Below are positions 54,741 through 63,989 of a DNA stretch of 64,000 bases, piece after piece. The stretch is from assembly GCA_000432775.1 (NCBI GenBank), contig HF990416.1, positions 46,449 to 110,448 on the forward strand, in the 5' to 3' direction. This stretch comes from Alistipes sp. CAG:831. Its GTDB lineage: Bacteria; Bacteroidota; Bacteroidia; Bacteroidales; UBA932. Every line of letters starts with the position of its first letter. Within the stretch, counting starts at the first letter, position 1. Made by a program: the position numbers and the translations under genes. The notes under the pieces were generated by a model. The model was not told the origin of the DNA. It saw only the letters and a list, made by a program, of their open reading frames with translations, and ran no database searches.

Positions 54741-55837
54741 AACTTCCGCAGGATCAGTCTGTAATGGGCTTCCGGCTCATCCGGAAGGAAGGTGGATATC
54801 AGCCAGCCGTCCCGGTAGTCGAGGATGCCGCTCATGCAATCCTCTGAACTGTCTGAATTGCTCCAGTAGACAGTCTCAGTGTCCAGATCGGCCAGAAAAT
54901 ACGGGTATTCCCCCTTTCTCATAGCCTGTCCGAGGATGTAGCGGTCTGTGACAGTGAATATCTTGTACAGATAGGAGCTGCTGCACAGGATTTCGATATA
55001 GCGGTCGTCATTGTCTCCAAGGCTGCTTATATCATTGTGAGTGAGTGCATCCGGGCCGAAATCCACGCGGTAGTGGCGGAGAATCTCTCCTGTGCCGTCG
55101 TCTATCAGATAGATGTCCGGGTCGATGGGGTGACAGTGCAGATATCCGTCCTGAGTCCGTATCAGGGACCCGTCCCCGAATGTGTAGACGTAGCCGGTGC
55201 GCTGGCTGTGGCTGTAGCGGAGCAGTTCTCTGCGGCCGTCATGGCGGAACATGGTGTCTGTCACGGCGATTTCTATCTGAGTGGAGTCCCATTGGGAGAC
55301 ATTGACCAGCACCTCGCCGTTTTCGAGAAACTCCATGTTGTCTATGTCGTACGGCATCGGATAGGTGTCGATGTACTCGAGGCTGCTGCTGTAGTGGAGC
55401 ATGTTGTCCATGCCGGCGTCATTGATCCACAGACTTCCGTCCGGTGCCACCGCGAAATCGGATATCACGAAATACTCTCCAGGTCCGCGTCCCTGCCTGC
55501 CGATTTTCTGCATCAGCCTTCCGTCGCTGTCGAAAGCGAGCATCTGCCATTTCCTCGGTCCTTGGTTGTCAAGCACGTATATGCGGTCTGCCGTGAATTT
55601 TACCCGTTCAGGGTATACCGGTACAGTCAGGTCTTCTCCTGCCGAAAGTTCTATTACTCTGATTTCCTGTGCCATGCTGTCCAGCATTCTGTCCGTCAGC
55701 ATTCCCCCGTCCTCGTACCCGTACAGGTCGACAATCTCAATTCCGTTGTCTTTCCCTCCGCATCCGCTGAGAAAAAGCATGCCTGCGGTGAGGAAGATGG
55801 CCGCGGCTGTCTTCAATAAACTGTATTGATGTCTCAT
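54734..55837 (-). CDS. 6-bladed beta-propeller lipoprotein
   Basis: The 367-residue protein begins with a lipoprotein signal (MRHQYSLLKTAAAIFLTAGMLFLSGC). Repeated motifs of the Bacteroidota 6-bladed propeller family follow: FTADRIYVLDNQG, MLAFDSDGRLMQKIGRQGRGPGEY and ISDFAVAPDGSLWINDAG. Such proteins are thought to bind ligands at the cell surface; no ligand is known here. It has its own promoter and no obvious operon partner. Confidence 0.88.
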   Translation of the reverse strand: MRHQYSLLKTAAAIFLTAGMLFLSGCGGKDNGIEIVDLYGYEDGGMLTDRMLDSMAQEIRVIELSAGEDLTVPVYPERVKFTADRIYVLDNQGPRKWQMLAFDSDGRLMQKIGRQGRGPGEYFVISDFAVAPDGSLWINDAGMDNMLHYSSSLEYIDTYPMPYDIDNMEFLENGEVLVNVSQWDSTQIEIAVTDTMFRHDGRRELLRYSHSQRTGYVYTFGDGSLIRTQDGYLHCHPIDPDIYLIDDGTGEILRHYRVDFGPDALTHNDISSLGDNDDRYIEILCSSSYLYKIFTVTDRYILGQAMRKGEYPYFLADLDTETVYWSNSDSSEDCMSGILDYRDGWLISTFLPDEPEAHYRLILRKFQ

Positions 55838-55856
55838 AGGCGTTTGTATTTCTGTT

Positions 55857-55864
55857 CAAATATA
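55857..55864 (-). promoter_or_regulatory. -7 promoter element of the beta-propeller gene
   Basis: The minus strand reads TATATTTG, 19 bases before the ATG. It lies 1 bp from the opposing rnr -7 element, so the two promoters overlap. Confidence 0.55.
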
Positions 55865-55865
55865 G

Positions 55866-55873
55866 TAAATTTG
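55866..55873 (+). promoter_or_regulatory. -7 promoter element of rnr
   Basis: TAAATTTG lies 23 bases before the rnr ATG and abuts the divergent beta-propeller promoter. Confidence 0.5.
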
Positions 55874-55896
55874 TCGCAGATAACAGAATAGCGTAT

Positions 55897-58206
55897 ATGA
55901 CAAGAAAGAAACGACCCTCTTCCCGGCCGCGCGGCAAAGGCGGGAAGAATCAGACGCCTGACCAGAAGGCAATGCAGAAAGAATTGAATCTCAAGAGAAA
56001 AGAACGCTCAGGTGGAAAGAAGAAATCAAAGGGCAAGAAAGAACATTTCAACAAGGAGGAACTGACCGGTACGGTGAGCATGACCCGGGAGGGCTATGGT
56101 TTCGTGGAAGTGCCGGACAGGGATACCGATATATTCGTGCCTCAGCACAAGATGAGGGGGGCGCTAAACGGAGATATTGTCAAGGTACTTACCACCAAGG
56201 CCAAGGGTGTCGGCAAGGACGGCAAGCCCAAGCGCATCGAGGGTGAGGTGATTACTGTCCTCGAGCGTTCCTCCAAGCCTCATATCGGGGTGTTGCAGAT
56301 ATCCCGCGGCGAGGCCTGGCTGATCATGGAGAGCCGCAACATGCCTTACGACATCAGCATACCGCTGAAAGAAATAGACAGGTGCTTCGGAGAAGACGGA
56401 CAGCGGACCTGGAAGCCGGGCGATGTGTCCGGTCTGAAGGCAGCTGTCATAGTGACCGACTGGCCCCGCAAGGCTTCTGCTCCTACGGGCCGTATCGTGG
56501 ATGTACTGGGTGAGCCCGGTGCCAATGACACCGAGATGCACGCCATTCTCGCCGAATACGGTCTGCCCTACCGTTTCGAGCCCGAGGTGGAGGCTGCAGC
56601 CGAGGCCGTGCCCGACAGGATAACTCCGAAGGATATATCCGAGCGCAGGGATTTCCGGAAGGTGACCACTTTCACCATCGACCCTGCCGATGCCAAGGAC
56701 TTCGATGACGCTCTGTCGTACCGCGAGCTCGGTGACGGAAACATTGAGGTGGGAGTGCATATCGCCGATGTAACACATTACGTTACTCCCGGCTCGGTTA
56801 TCGACAAGTGCGCTTACGAGCGCGGAACGTCCGTCTACCTGGTGGACCGTACCGTGCCCATGCTTCCTGAGAAACTCTCGAACAATCTTTGCTCCCTTCG
56901 CCCCGGAGAGGAAAAGCTCTGCTTCTCAGCTGTATTTGACATAGCACCTACGGGAACGGTCAAGAAGACCTGGCTGGGCCGCACCGTCATCAAGTCCGAC
57001 TACCGTTTCAACTACGACGAGGCCCAGGCCATAATAGAGACCGGACAGGGTCCTCTCGCCAAGGAGATACAGACCCTGCACAAGATCGCCTCTGTCCTCA
57101 GGAAGAAGCGTTTCACGGCTGGAGCCATCGCCTTCGAGCGTCCCGAGATGAAGGTCGAGGTGGATGAGACCGGCAAGCCGATAAGGGTCTATGAGAAGAT
57201 ATCGAAGGAGGCCAACTGGCTCATCGAGGAGTTCATGCTGCTGGCCAACCGTGCCGTGGCCGAGTATGTGGGCAAGGTGCCCAAGACGAAGAAGGCCAAG
57301 ACCTTCGTTTACCGTGTCCACGAGGATCCCAACGAGGAGAAGCTCGGAGTACTCCGCAAGTTTGTCCGTCTCTTCGGCTACGACTTCCCGATGGAGCCGG
57401 GAGCGATGGAGGACGGTCAGAAAAAAGAGGAGCCCAAGCGGTTCCCCGAAGGTGTGAAGGTAAAGGAGATAAAAGGCAAGAATGTGGCCCAGCGTATCAA
57501 CAACCTGCTCGGCACCGTCAAGGGCCGTCCTGAAGAGGAGGCTGTGGTGATGATGGCCCTGCGCTCCATGGCCCGTGCCCATTACACAACCGACAATGTT
57601 GGCCATTACGGACTGGCATTCAAATACTACACCCACTTCACCTCACCTATCAGACGATATCCAGACATGATGGTGCACCGCCTGCTGGCCATGTATCTGG
57701 CCGGAGTCGAGTCCCAGAATAAGGAATACTACGAGACCTGCTGCCAGTACGCATCCCAGCGCGAGCAGATAGCCACCGAGGCCGAGCGTTCCAGCATCAA
57801 GTACAAGCTCTGCGAGTACATGCAGGACAAGGTCGGCCAGATATTCCCCGGAACTGTCTCCGGCCTGACCGAGTGGGGTCTGTATGTGGAGACCGAGCCG
57901 GACAAGGTGGAGGGTATGGTGCCTGTCAGGGACATTCCCGGAGACTTCTACCAGTTCGACGAGGAGACCTACTCCATCGTCGGCCGTTCCCGCGGACGCC
58001 GTTTCACCATGGGTGACAAGGTCTGGATCCGGGTGGTCCGTGCCTCATTGGAGCAGAAGATCATCGATTATGAATTAGTTGAAATGGAAGACGATAAAGG
58101 TCTGATCCAAAGCGATGAACCACAGTCAGTTTCCCAGCAGCCAGCAGCAGAGCAGCCGGCCCCTGCAAAGCCGGCGTCCCGTAGAACCCGTAAGCGCAGC
58201 AAGTAA
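55897..58206 (+). CDS. rnr: Ribonuclease R
   Basis: The 769-residue 3'-5' exoribonuclease has a Lys/Arg-rich N-terminus (1-50), cold-shock-type OB folds (TGTVSMTREGYGFVEV), the RNB catalytic domain with the Asp cluster in IDPADAKDFDDALSY, and a C-terminal S1 domain (GQIFPGTVSGLTEWGLYVETE). It degrades structured RNA. The C-terminal tail is Gln/Pro/Arg-rich and overlaps the start of the next gene by 92 bp. Confidence 0.96.
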   Translation: MTRKKRPSSRPRGKGGKNQTPDQKAMQKELNLKRKERSGGKKKSKGKKEHFNKEELTGTVSMTREGYGFVEVPDRDTDIFVPQHKMRGALNGDIVKVLTTKAKGVGKDGKPKRIEGEVITVLERSSKPHIGVLQISRGEAWLIMESRNMPYDISIPLKEIDRCFGEDGQRTWKPGDVSGLKAAVIVTDWPRKASAPTGRIVDVLGEPGANDTEMHAILAEYGLPYRFEPEVEAAAEAVPDRITPKDISERRDFRKVTTFTIDPADAKDFDDALSYRELGDGNIEVGVHIADVTHYVTPGSVIDKCAYERGTSVYLVDRTVPMLPEKLSNNLCSLRPGEEKLCFSAVFDIAPTGTVKKTWLGRTVIKSDYRFNYDEAQAIIETGQGPLAKEIQTLHKIASVLRKKRFTAGAIAFERPEMKVEVDETGKPIRVYEKISKEANWLIEEFMLLANRAVAEYVGKVPKTKKAKTFVYRVHEDPNEEKLGVLRKFVRLFGYDFPMEPGAMEDGQKKEEPKRFPEGVKVKEIKGKNVAQRINNLLGTVKGRPEEEAVVMMALRSMARAHYTTDNVGHYGLAFKYYTHFTSPIRRYPDMMVHRLLAMYLAGVESQNKEYYETCCQYASQREQIATEAERSSIKYKLCEYMQDKVGQIFPGTVSGLTEWGLYVETEPDKVEGMVPVRDIPGDFYQFDEETYSIVGRSRGRRFTMGDKVWIRVVRASLEQKIIDYELVEMEDDKGLIQSDEPQSVSQQPAAEQPAPAKPASRRTRKRSK

Positions 58207-59116
58207 GGCCGGATCGCAGACATCCGGCATCATCCTCGCTGCAGTCTCTTCACTGACATTCGGCTTCGTTCCCTTTTTTTCCGTCACCCTCATGGACGCG
58301 GGCTTCTCGCCTTTCGAGGTGCTCGCCTACCGCTGGGGTGTGGCCACTCTCATCCTGCTGGCCGTGGGCATACTCATGCACAAGTCCTTCCGCATACCGA
58401 AAGGTGCCTGGCTGCCGCTGCTTGCCGTCAGTTTTTTCTGTGCCCTTACAGCCATCAGCCTGCTGATAGCCTACAGGAACATAGCCAGCGGGGTTGCCTC
58501 GACGATACATTTCATGTATCCGCTCTTCGTGGCTGCCGTCATGATGACGGTCTTCCGCGAGCCCCGCTCATGGATCAAAATCGGTGCCATCATCCTATCC
58601 CTGATCGGGGCCGGACTTTTAGCCGGAGGGGACATACGGCTTGAAGGGGGCAATGTCACGGCAGGTGTCCTGTGGGCAGCCCTTTCCGTCATTTCCTACG
58701 GCACCTATATCGTGGGTGTGCGCAAGACCAAGGTCCAGGAGATGCCGTCCCTGCCGCTTACCGTCTATGTGATGGGGTTCGGGGCAGTGAGTTTCACCGT
58801 CCTCGGCATGATATTCGGCGGAGTCCGCCTGGTGCCCCTCTCCGACGGCTTCCTCTGGGCCAATATCCTCGGTATCGCCCTGCTCGGCACCGCAGTCTCC
58901 AACATTACCCTCGTGGCAGCCATCAAGCGTATCGGTCCGACCCTCAGTGCCATCCTCGGAGCCCTCGAACCCCTCACCGCAGTAGTCATCGGTGTCCTTG
59001 CCCTCTCCGAGGCATTTACCCTCCGCACAGCCGCCGGCATCATCCTGATCATCATAGCCGTCACCGCCGTAGTCCTCTCCGAAGGCCGGCATACAAGAAG
59101 TAGATATTTTCAGTAG
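58115..59116 (+). CDS. EamA (DMT) family transporter
   Basis: The 333-residue protein has ten membrane helices in two EamA halves (IILAAVSSLTFGFVPFFSVTL; GVLWAALSVISYGTYIVGV). It resembles metabolite exporters of the drug/metabolite superfamily; the substrate is unknown. The ATG at 58115 gives a 35-residue Ser/Gln/Pro-rich cytoplasmic N-terminus encoded inside the end of rnr in another frame. No later ATG exists before the first helix, so this overlap seems real unless a rare start codon is used. Confidence 0.82.
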   Translation: MNHSQFPSSQQQSSRPLQSRRPVEPVSAASKAGSQTSGIILAAVSSLTFGFVPFFSVTLMDAGFSPFEVLAYRWGVATLILLAVGILMHKSFRIPKGAWLPLLAVSFFCALTAISLLIAYRNIASGVASTIHFMYPLFVAAVMMTVFREPRSWIKIGAIILSLIGAGLLAGGDIRLEGGNVTAGVLWAALSVISYGTYIVGVRKTKVQEMPSLPLTVYVMGFGAVSFTVLGMIFGGVRLVPLSDGFLWANILGIALLGTAVSNITLVAAIKRIGPTLSAILGALEPLTAVVIGVLALSEAFTLRTAAGIILIIIAVTAVVLSEGRHTRSRYFQ

Positions 59117-59121
59117 TTTTG
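59114..59121 (+). promoter_or_regulatory. -7 promoter element of rdgB
   Basis: TAGTTTTG matches TAnnTTTG, 22 bases before the ATG, overlapping the EamA stop codon. Confidence 0.45.
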
Positions 59122-59143
59122 TGCAAAGAAAAAAAGGAATACA

Positions 59144-59755
59144 ATGGAAATAGTTTTTGCAACGGGCAACCGCCACAAGGTGGAGGAGGCCGCACAGATT
59201 TTAGGTCCGGAGTTCCGTCTGAGGACTCCGGCGGAATTGGGTATAACGGAGGATATTCCGGAGACATCGGATACGTTGGAGGGCAATGCGCTCCAGAAAG
59301 CGGAATATGTCTTCAGACGCACGGGAATGCCCTGCTTCTCGGATGATACGGGACTGTTCGTGGACGCTCTAGGCGGGGCTCCCGGGGTGCTCTCGGCCCG
59401 CTATGCCGGTCCGGGGAAGAAGGCTGAGGACAATGTCCGCAAGCTCCTCTTCGAATTGAAGGACGTACCCGCAGAAGAGGAAGGCCGCAGGTTGCGTACC
59501 GCCCGTTTCCGCTGCGTGGTGGCCTATGTCAGCGGCAGCGGGGAGAAGGTGTTCGAGGGTAGGGTGGAAGGGGAGATAGCCGCAGCCCCATCCGGTAAGG
59601 ACGGCTTCGGCTATGACCCGGTATTCCTTCCGGAAAAATACGGCCTGGAGAAGACTTTCGCCGAGCTTACGCATGAGCAGAAGAACGCGATATCCCACCG
59701 GGGCGATGCCATGAGGAAGTTCGCGGAGTGGATGCGGACGCAGGTAAACCGATGA
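59144..59755 (+). CDS. rdgB: Non-canonical purine NTP pyrophosphatase
   Basis: The 203-residue HAM1/RdgB-type enzyme removes dITP and XTP from the nucleotide pool. Motifs are FATGNRHKVEEA, FSDDTGLFVDALGGAPGVLSAR, GFGYDPVF and SHRGDAM. The stop codon overlaps the recO start (ATGA). Confidence 0.95.
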   Translation: MEIVFATGNRHKVEEAAQILGPEFRLRTPAELGITEDIPETSDTLEGNALQKAEYVFRRTGMPCFSDDTGLFVDALGGAPGVLSARYAGPGKKAEDNVRKLLFELKDVPAEEEGRRLRTARFRCVVAYVSGSGEKVFEGRVEGEIAAAPSGKDGFGYDPVFLPEKYGLEKTFAELTHEQKNAISHRGDAMRKFAEWMRTQVNR

Positions 59756-60429
59756 TGATAGTCCTTCATACCACGCGCTACGGCGACACCTCCCTGATAG
59801 TCCACGGCTATACCCGGGAGGAAGGCCGTATGAGCCTGATGCTGCGCGGGGCTTTCCGCACTTCAGGGAAACGGCGGCCCTCCCATCCCGGGGCTGTCCT
59901 GCTGCATCCGCTCAGTATTGTCAATTACGTAGCTTCCCGGAGCCCGAAAGCCGGAATGGCCTACCTGAGGGAATTTTCCCCTAAGTACCGCCTGCACTCG
60001 ATAAGGGAGGATATCGGTAAGATTTCCATAGCCATGTTCATCAGCGAGCTGCTATTCCGCACTCTCCTGCATTCCGAGCGGGACGAGGACCTGTACGATT
60101 TTCTGGAGGATGCCGTGCTGAGGCTGGAGGCGCTGGAGGGCAATGCCGCGAATTTCCACCTGTGGTTTCTGGACCGGTACGCCGCTTATCTGGGATTTCC
60201 CTTTGAGCGTGGTTTCAATCTGGATTACAATCCGTTCACACCGCAGCAGACAGGACGCCTGCAGACTCTGCACGAGGCGGCGTTCGAGGAGGCCATGACG
60301 CTGCCGATGACCGGAGCTGAGCGCAAGGATCTTGTCGAGGCCGTCCTGCGCTGGCTGGAGTACCACACAGGCTCCCGTATCGACCTGCGTTCGGTGGCCG
60401 TTCTGCACCAGATATCGAAAATCCGTTGA
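59752..60429 (+). CDS. recO: DNA repair protein RecO
   Basis: The 225-residue protein has the RecO N-terminal OB fold (IVLHTTRYGDTSLIVHGYTREEGRMSLMLRG) and a helical C-terminus. It loads RecA on SSB-coated gaps with RecR. The zinc Cys cluster of some RecO proteins is absent, as in other members of this phylum. ATG 59752 overlaps the rdgB stop; 59755 is equally possible. Confidence 0.9.
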   Translation: MMIVLHTTRYGDTSLIVHGYTREEGRMSLMLRGAFRTSGKRRPSHPGAVLLHPLSIVNYVASRSPKAGMAYLREFSPKYRLHSIREDIGKISIAMFISELLFRTLLHSERDEDLYDFLEDAVLRLEALEGNAANFHLWFLDRYAAYLGFPFERGFNLDYNPFTPQQTGRLQTLHEAAFEEAMTLPMTGAERKDLVEAVLRWLEYHTGSRIDLRSVAVLHQISKIR

Positions 60430-60447
60430 CTTTTCCGGAATTCTCGT

Positions 60448-60455
60448 TAACTTCG
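60448..60455 (+). promoter_or_regulatory. Possible -7 element of the GH3 auxin-type gene
   Basis: TAACTTCG, one change from TAnnTTTG, lies 27 bases before the ATG. The same variant is upstream of the beta-galactosidase gene. Confidence 0.35.
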
Positions 60456-60481
60456 CCTGCGTTTTAAAAGCACGGTAAGTC

Positions 60482-62029
60482 ATGTCACTAATCAACAAAA
60501 CAGTGATGGCGGCGCTGAGTCCGCTGCTCAGAAGTTTCGACCGGGGTTGTGAGCATCCCGGGGCGGTGCAGGAGAATGTCTTCAGGGAGTTGCTGTCCGC
60601 AGGGTGTGAGACGGCTTTCGGCAAGGAGCACGGTTTCGGCCGGATCAAGGATTACGCGGACTACAGGCGTCTGGTGCCTGTCCGGGAATACAACGGCTTC
60701 GCCCCTTACATCGAGCGCCTGCGACGGGGAGAGAACTACGTGTTGTGGAACCAGAAGGTCAAGTGGTTCGCCAAGTCCAGCGGCACCAGCTCCGACAAGA
60801 GCAAGTACATCCCGGTGACTCCGGCCAATCTGTCAGGCTGTCACTACCGCGGCTTCAAGACCATGCTCGCAGCCTATATCCGGCGCTATCCCGATTCGCG
60901 GCTCTTCAACGGCAAGGCTCTCACCCTCGGCGGCAGTGTCAAGGTGGACGAGCTCTCGGACGGCGGGGCCAGGAACGGGGACCTCTCGGCCATCCTGTTG
61001 AGCAACAGTCCGTCGGTGGCCGAGATTGTCCGTACTCCGTCGCGGGACGTAGCCATGCTGCCGGATTTCAAGCAGAAGATAGAGGGAATCTGCCGGGTGT
61101 GCTCGAAACAGAACGTGACCAATTTCTCCGGCGTACCGTCCTGGAACCTGATTATGATAGAACGGCTGCTGGAGTATAATCATGCTCAGTATCTGACGGA
61201 TATATGGCCTAACCTCGAGCTTTTCATGCATGGGGGCATCAGTTTCGAACCTTACCGGGAGCAGTACCGCCGCCTCATCCCTTCGGACCGGATGCATTAT
61301 CTGGAGAACTACAATGCCTCGGAAGGCTATTTCGCCCTGCAGGACGATCCGTCGCAGAAAGGCATGGCGCTGACCCTGGACAACGGGGTGTTCTTCGAGT
61401 TCATTCCGATGAAATCGCTGGAGAAGGTGCTGGCAGGGGAGTCGGAGGAGGTCTATACTGTGGATGAGGTGCGCACAGGAGTGACGTATGCCATGGTGAT
61501 AACTACCGACAGCGGTCTTTGGCGGTATCTGATAGGGGACTGTGTGGAGTTTACCTCACTCTGTCCTCACCGGATTATCATTACCGGACGCACTCAGCTT
61601 TACATCAATGCATTCGGAGAGGAACTCATGATTCATAATGCCGAGGAGGCTCTTTCGGAAGCCTGCCGGGTCTGCGGGGTGGAGGTGACCGACTATACGG
61701 TGGCTCCGGTATTCATGGACGGGGCTCATGCCAAGGGGGCGCATCAGTGGGTGGTGGAGTTCTCGGCAGGAAGTCAGGAGGCAGTGCGGGATCCTCGGAA
61801 GCTGGAACAGTTCAGGGATGAGCTGGACGCCGCTTTGTGCCGCCGCAACTCGGATTATGAGGCCAAGCGCAGCGGGGATGTGACGATGACGGTTCTGGAA
61901 CTTACTCCCGTTCCGCCGGGGACATTTTACAGATGGATGGAGGGACGCGGCAAGACCGGAGGGCAGAACAAGGTGCCGCGCCTGAGCAATGACCGCCGAT
62001 TCGTCGATGGAATTCTCGGAATGGTATAA
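60482..62029 (+). CDS. GH3 auxin-responsive-promoter family protein
   Basis: The 515-residue protein is a bacterial member of the plant GH3 acyl-acid-amido synthetase family. ATP-binding motifs are SSGTSSDKSKYIPVT, NYNASEGYFALQDD and WRYLIGDCVEF. Plant members adenylate a carboxylic acid and join it to an amino acid. The bacterial substrate is unknown. It is probably transcribed alone or after recO (52-bp gap). Confidence 0.9.
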   Translation: MSLINKTVMAALSPLLRSFDRGCEHPGAVQENVFRELLSAGCETAFGKEHGFGRIKDYADYRRLVPVREYNGFAPYIERLRRGENYVLWNQKVKWFAKSSGTSSDKSKYIPVTPANLSGCHYRGFKTMLAAYIRRYPDSRLFNGKALTLGGSVKVDELSDGGARNGDLSAILLSNSPSVAEIVRTPSRDVAMLPDFKQKIEGICRVCSKQNVTNFSGVPSWNLIMIERLLEYNHAQYLTDIWPNLELFMHGGISFEPYREQYRRLIPSDRMHYLENYNASEGYFALQDDPSQKGMALTLDNGVFFEFIPMKSLEKVLAGESEEVYTVDEVRTGVTYAMVITTDSGLWRYLIGDCVEFTSLCPHRIIITGRTQLYINAFGEELMIHNAEEALSEACRVCGVEVTDYTVAPVFMDGAHAKGAHQWVVEFSAGSQEAVRDPRKLEQFRDELDAALCRRNSDYEAKRSGDVTMTVLELTPVPPGTFYRWMEGRGKTGGQNKVPRLSNDRRFVDGILGMV

Positions 62030-62033
62030 AGCA

Positions 62034-62077
62034 ACACCCGGAATGCATGTAATCCCCAAACCTTGCACTCCGGGTGT
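62034..62077. terminator. Hairpin between convergent genes
   Basis: ACACCCGGAATGCA pairs with TGCACTCCGGGTGT (one mismatch) around a 16-base loop. A T-rich stretch follows about 20 bases later on the plus strand. It probably ends the plus-strand GH3 auxin-type transcript. The rest of the 268-bp gap is A/T-rich and shows no clear feature. Confidence 0.5.
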
Positions 62078-62297
62078 CAGAAGCTTTTCATCGTAATTTT
62101 TTTAACTGAAACAAATTTAGAGAACAGATGTGTTTCCACCAAAAAAATAATCTTAGTTTGGTGGATTGGATAAATCGTTGATAATAAGTGAAGTATGCTG
62201 ATTTGCTAAGATTTTTCCATGTCGGAAAATATGGCAATTCTATCTGTAATTACCTTAAAATCATAAAAATAATTATTGTTAGTCGAGGAAAGGCCTG

Positions 62298-63989
62298 TTA
62301 AGATGCATTATAGTTTTGCAGGGCTTTCTGTACAAAGTCGGAGAGACTCCCGGTCTCGCCTATCTTGCGGGCAATTCTGGTCTTTTCCACGTAGAGGGAA
62401 CTCTCTGTTATCCTGCGTAGTGCGCAGATAGTTCCTGTCGAGAAGCCGCAGGCAGTGAGGGCTATGATATAGATATCCTTTTCCTTGAGGGAAGGATAGG
62501 AGGTCTCCAGGCCGGATAGAAATCCAGGGTAGGTGGCATCGACTATTCTACGGACTTTTACCATTGTTCCTTCTTCATTGAAATGATGCCTGAGTATAGT
62601 TTTGACTTGCTCTGTTATTGCCTTGGTCCTTCCATACTTGTAGTAAGCCTCGATCAATTCGTCGGTTACTTTCAGCATTTCCTCGGAGATGACGGTGCTC
62701 TCTTTGCCGGCTATAGTTTGAGTATTGCTTTTGGATGAATCCTTTTCTTCATTGAGAACCCGTATGATATCCGTACATTTCTCAATCTCACGTTTAAGAC
62801 GGATATTGCGGATGTATATTAATGAGAAGATTATGGATATCGTGCAAAGTAAGCCAAGCAGTATGATATACAGGGACAGGTAGCGCGCCTGCATCGATGA
62901 ATACCGTTCCCTTATCCTGCCGGTCTCGAAACGTTTCTCCACTCCTCTGAGATGAAGTTTGTAGCCCTCTGCCAGAGTACTGTCAGTGAGCCTGTCCATA
63001 TTGAGGTGGTGGAACAGGGCCGAATCCAGGTCTCCCTCACTGAGGGCTATCTCATATCGGAGCATGTGATAGGAGCTCCCTTCAAGTGTGTTTCCCGGGA
63101 TATGTGGAAGTATGGCTCTCGCAGAGTCCGGGTATCCGCATCTGGCGTAGGCGATGCAGGCTGACATGAGGACGTTGGCTCCCGACTTGCATACGGTCTT
63201 ATCCGGGTTCTGCTCCATTTTCCTGATGAGGGGGCCTGCTGTCCGTATAATCTCTCCGTACTGTCTTGTGATGAGCAGGTAGGATGTCTCCAGCTCGCGG
63301 GCTACCTTTAACATAGTGCTGTCTTTCAACTTGCGGGCGAGAACAGTTCCTGCCAGGATGTTGGAGTATGCTTCTTCCGGGGAGACTGGCAGCAGTGCTC
63401 TGGCAAGTGAGAACCGTCCCTTCATGATCAGGTCGCGGCGGTCCGATTGCAGGAAGCAATCCAGGGCCTTGCGGTACCTGTCCACGGTTATGGAGTCATT
63501 GACGAATGTCTGCTGGTACAATTCGGCTATGCGGGTATGGAGCAGGCCAGATGCGACCGGGTCCGTACCTCTGCTGTTGATGATGTGCTCGGCTTCCTTG
63601 TAGTCCTCGAGAGCCGATACGGGATTTCCCCGTTCGAATTCTACCGCCCCTCTCATGCAGAGGGCCGAGGCATAGCGGGAAGCCGGACCTTTTCTTTTGT
63701 AGTAGTCTGTCACCATGCCGATAGTTGTGTCGCTGCCTATCGGGAGACAGCATTTGTATTTTGCCTGTGTGCGCAGCAGGAAGTACTTGGTTCTCTCCTT
63801 TTTTCTGAGCGTGGGTATTATCGTGCTGTCGATGGACATCAGACTGTACAGGGCTGCATAGGGGTCGGTGTCCATGAGGGAATCTGCGGCTGAAAGCAGA
63901 GTCCTGGCCTCTCTTGAGCCCGGGGCGCAGGAGAGGACGAGCAGGCATGCGGTCAGGACTGCCGCGGATATTCTGGATATTCGGCCCAT
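62298..63989 (-). CDS. TPR-TM-HTH lipoprotein regulator
   Basis: The 563-residue protein starts with a lipoprotein signal (AAVLTACLLVLSC). TPR-like helices (about 30-340) are followed by a membrane helix (YLSLYIILLGLLCTISIIFSLIYI), a coiled-coil stretch and a C-terminal helical domain with a LuxR-like HTH appearance (LKEKDIYIIALTACGFSTGTICALRRITESSLYVEKTRIARKIG-like). Such proteins in Bacteroidota are thought to sense the periplasm and regulate transcription from the membrane. The target is unknown. The region before the start codon is cut by the window edge. Confidence 0.8.
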   Translation of the reverse strand: MGRISRISAAVLTACLLVLSCAPGSREARTLLSAADSLMDTDPYAALYSLMSIDSTIIPTLRKKERTKYFLLRTQAKYKCCLPIGSDTTIGMVTDYYKRKGPASRYASALCMRGAVEFERGNPVSALEDYKEAEHIINSRGTDPVASGLLHTRIAELYQQTFVNDSITVDRYRKALDCFLQSDRRDLIMKGRFSLARALLPVSPEEAYSNILAGTVLARKLKDSTMLKVARELETSYLLITRQYGEIIRTAGPLIRKMEQNPDKTVCKSGANVLMSACIAYARCGYPDSARAILPHIPGNTLEGSSYHMLRYEIALSEGDLDSALFHHLNMDRLTDSTLAEGYKLHLRGVEKRFETGRIRERYSSMQARYLSLYIILLGLLCTISIIFSLIYIRNIRLKREIEKCTDIIRVLNEEKDSSKSNTQTIAGKESTVISEEMLKVTDELIEAYYKYGRTKAITEQVKTILRHHFNEEGTMVKVRRIVDATYPGFLSGLETSYPSLKEKDIYIIALTACGFSTGTICALRRITESSLYVEKTRIARKIGETGSLSDFVQKALQNYNAS

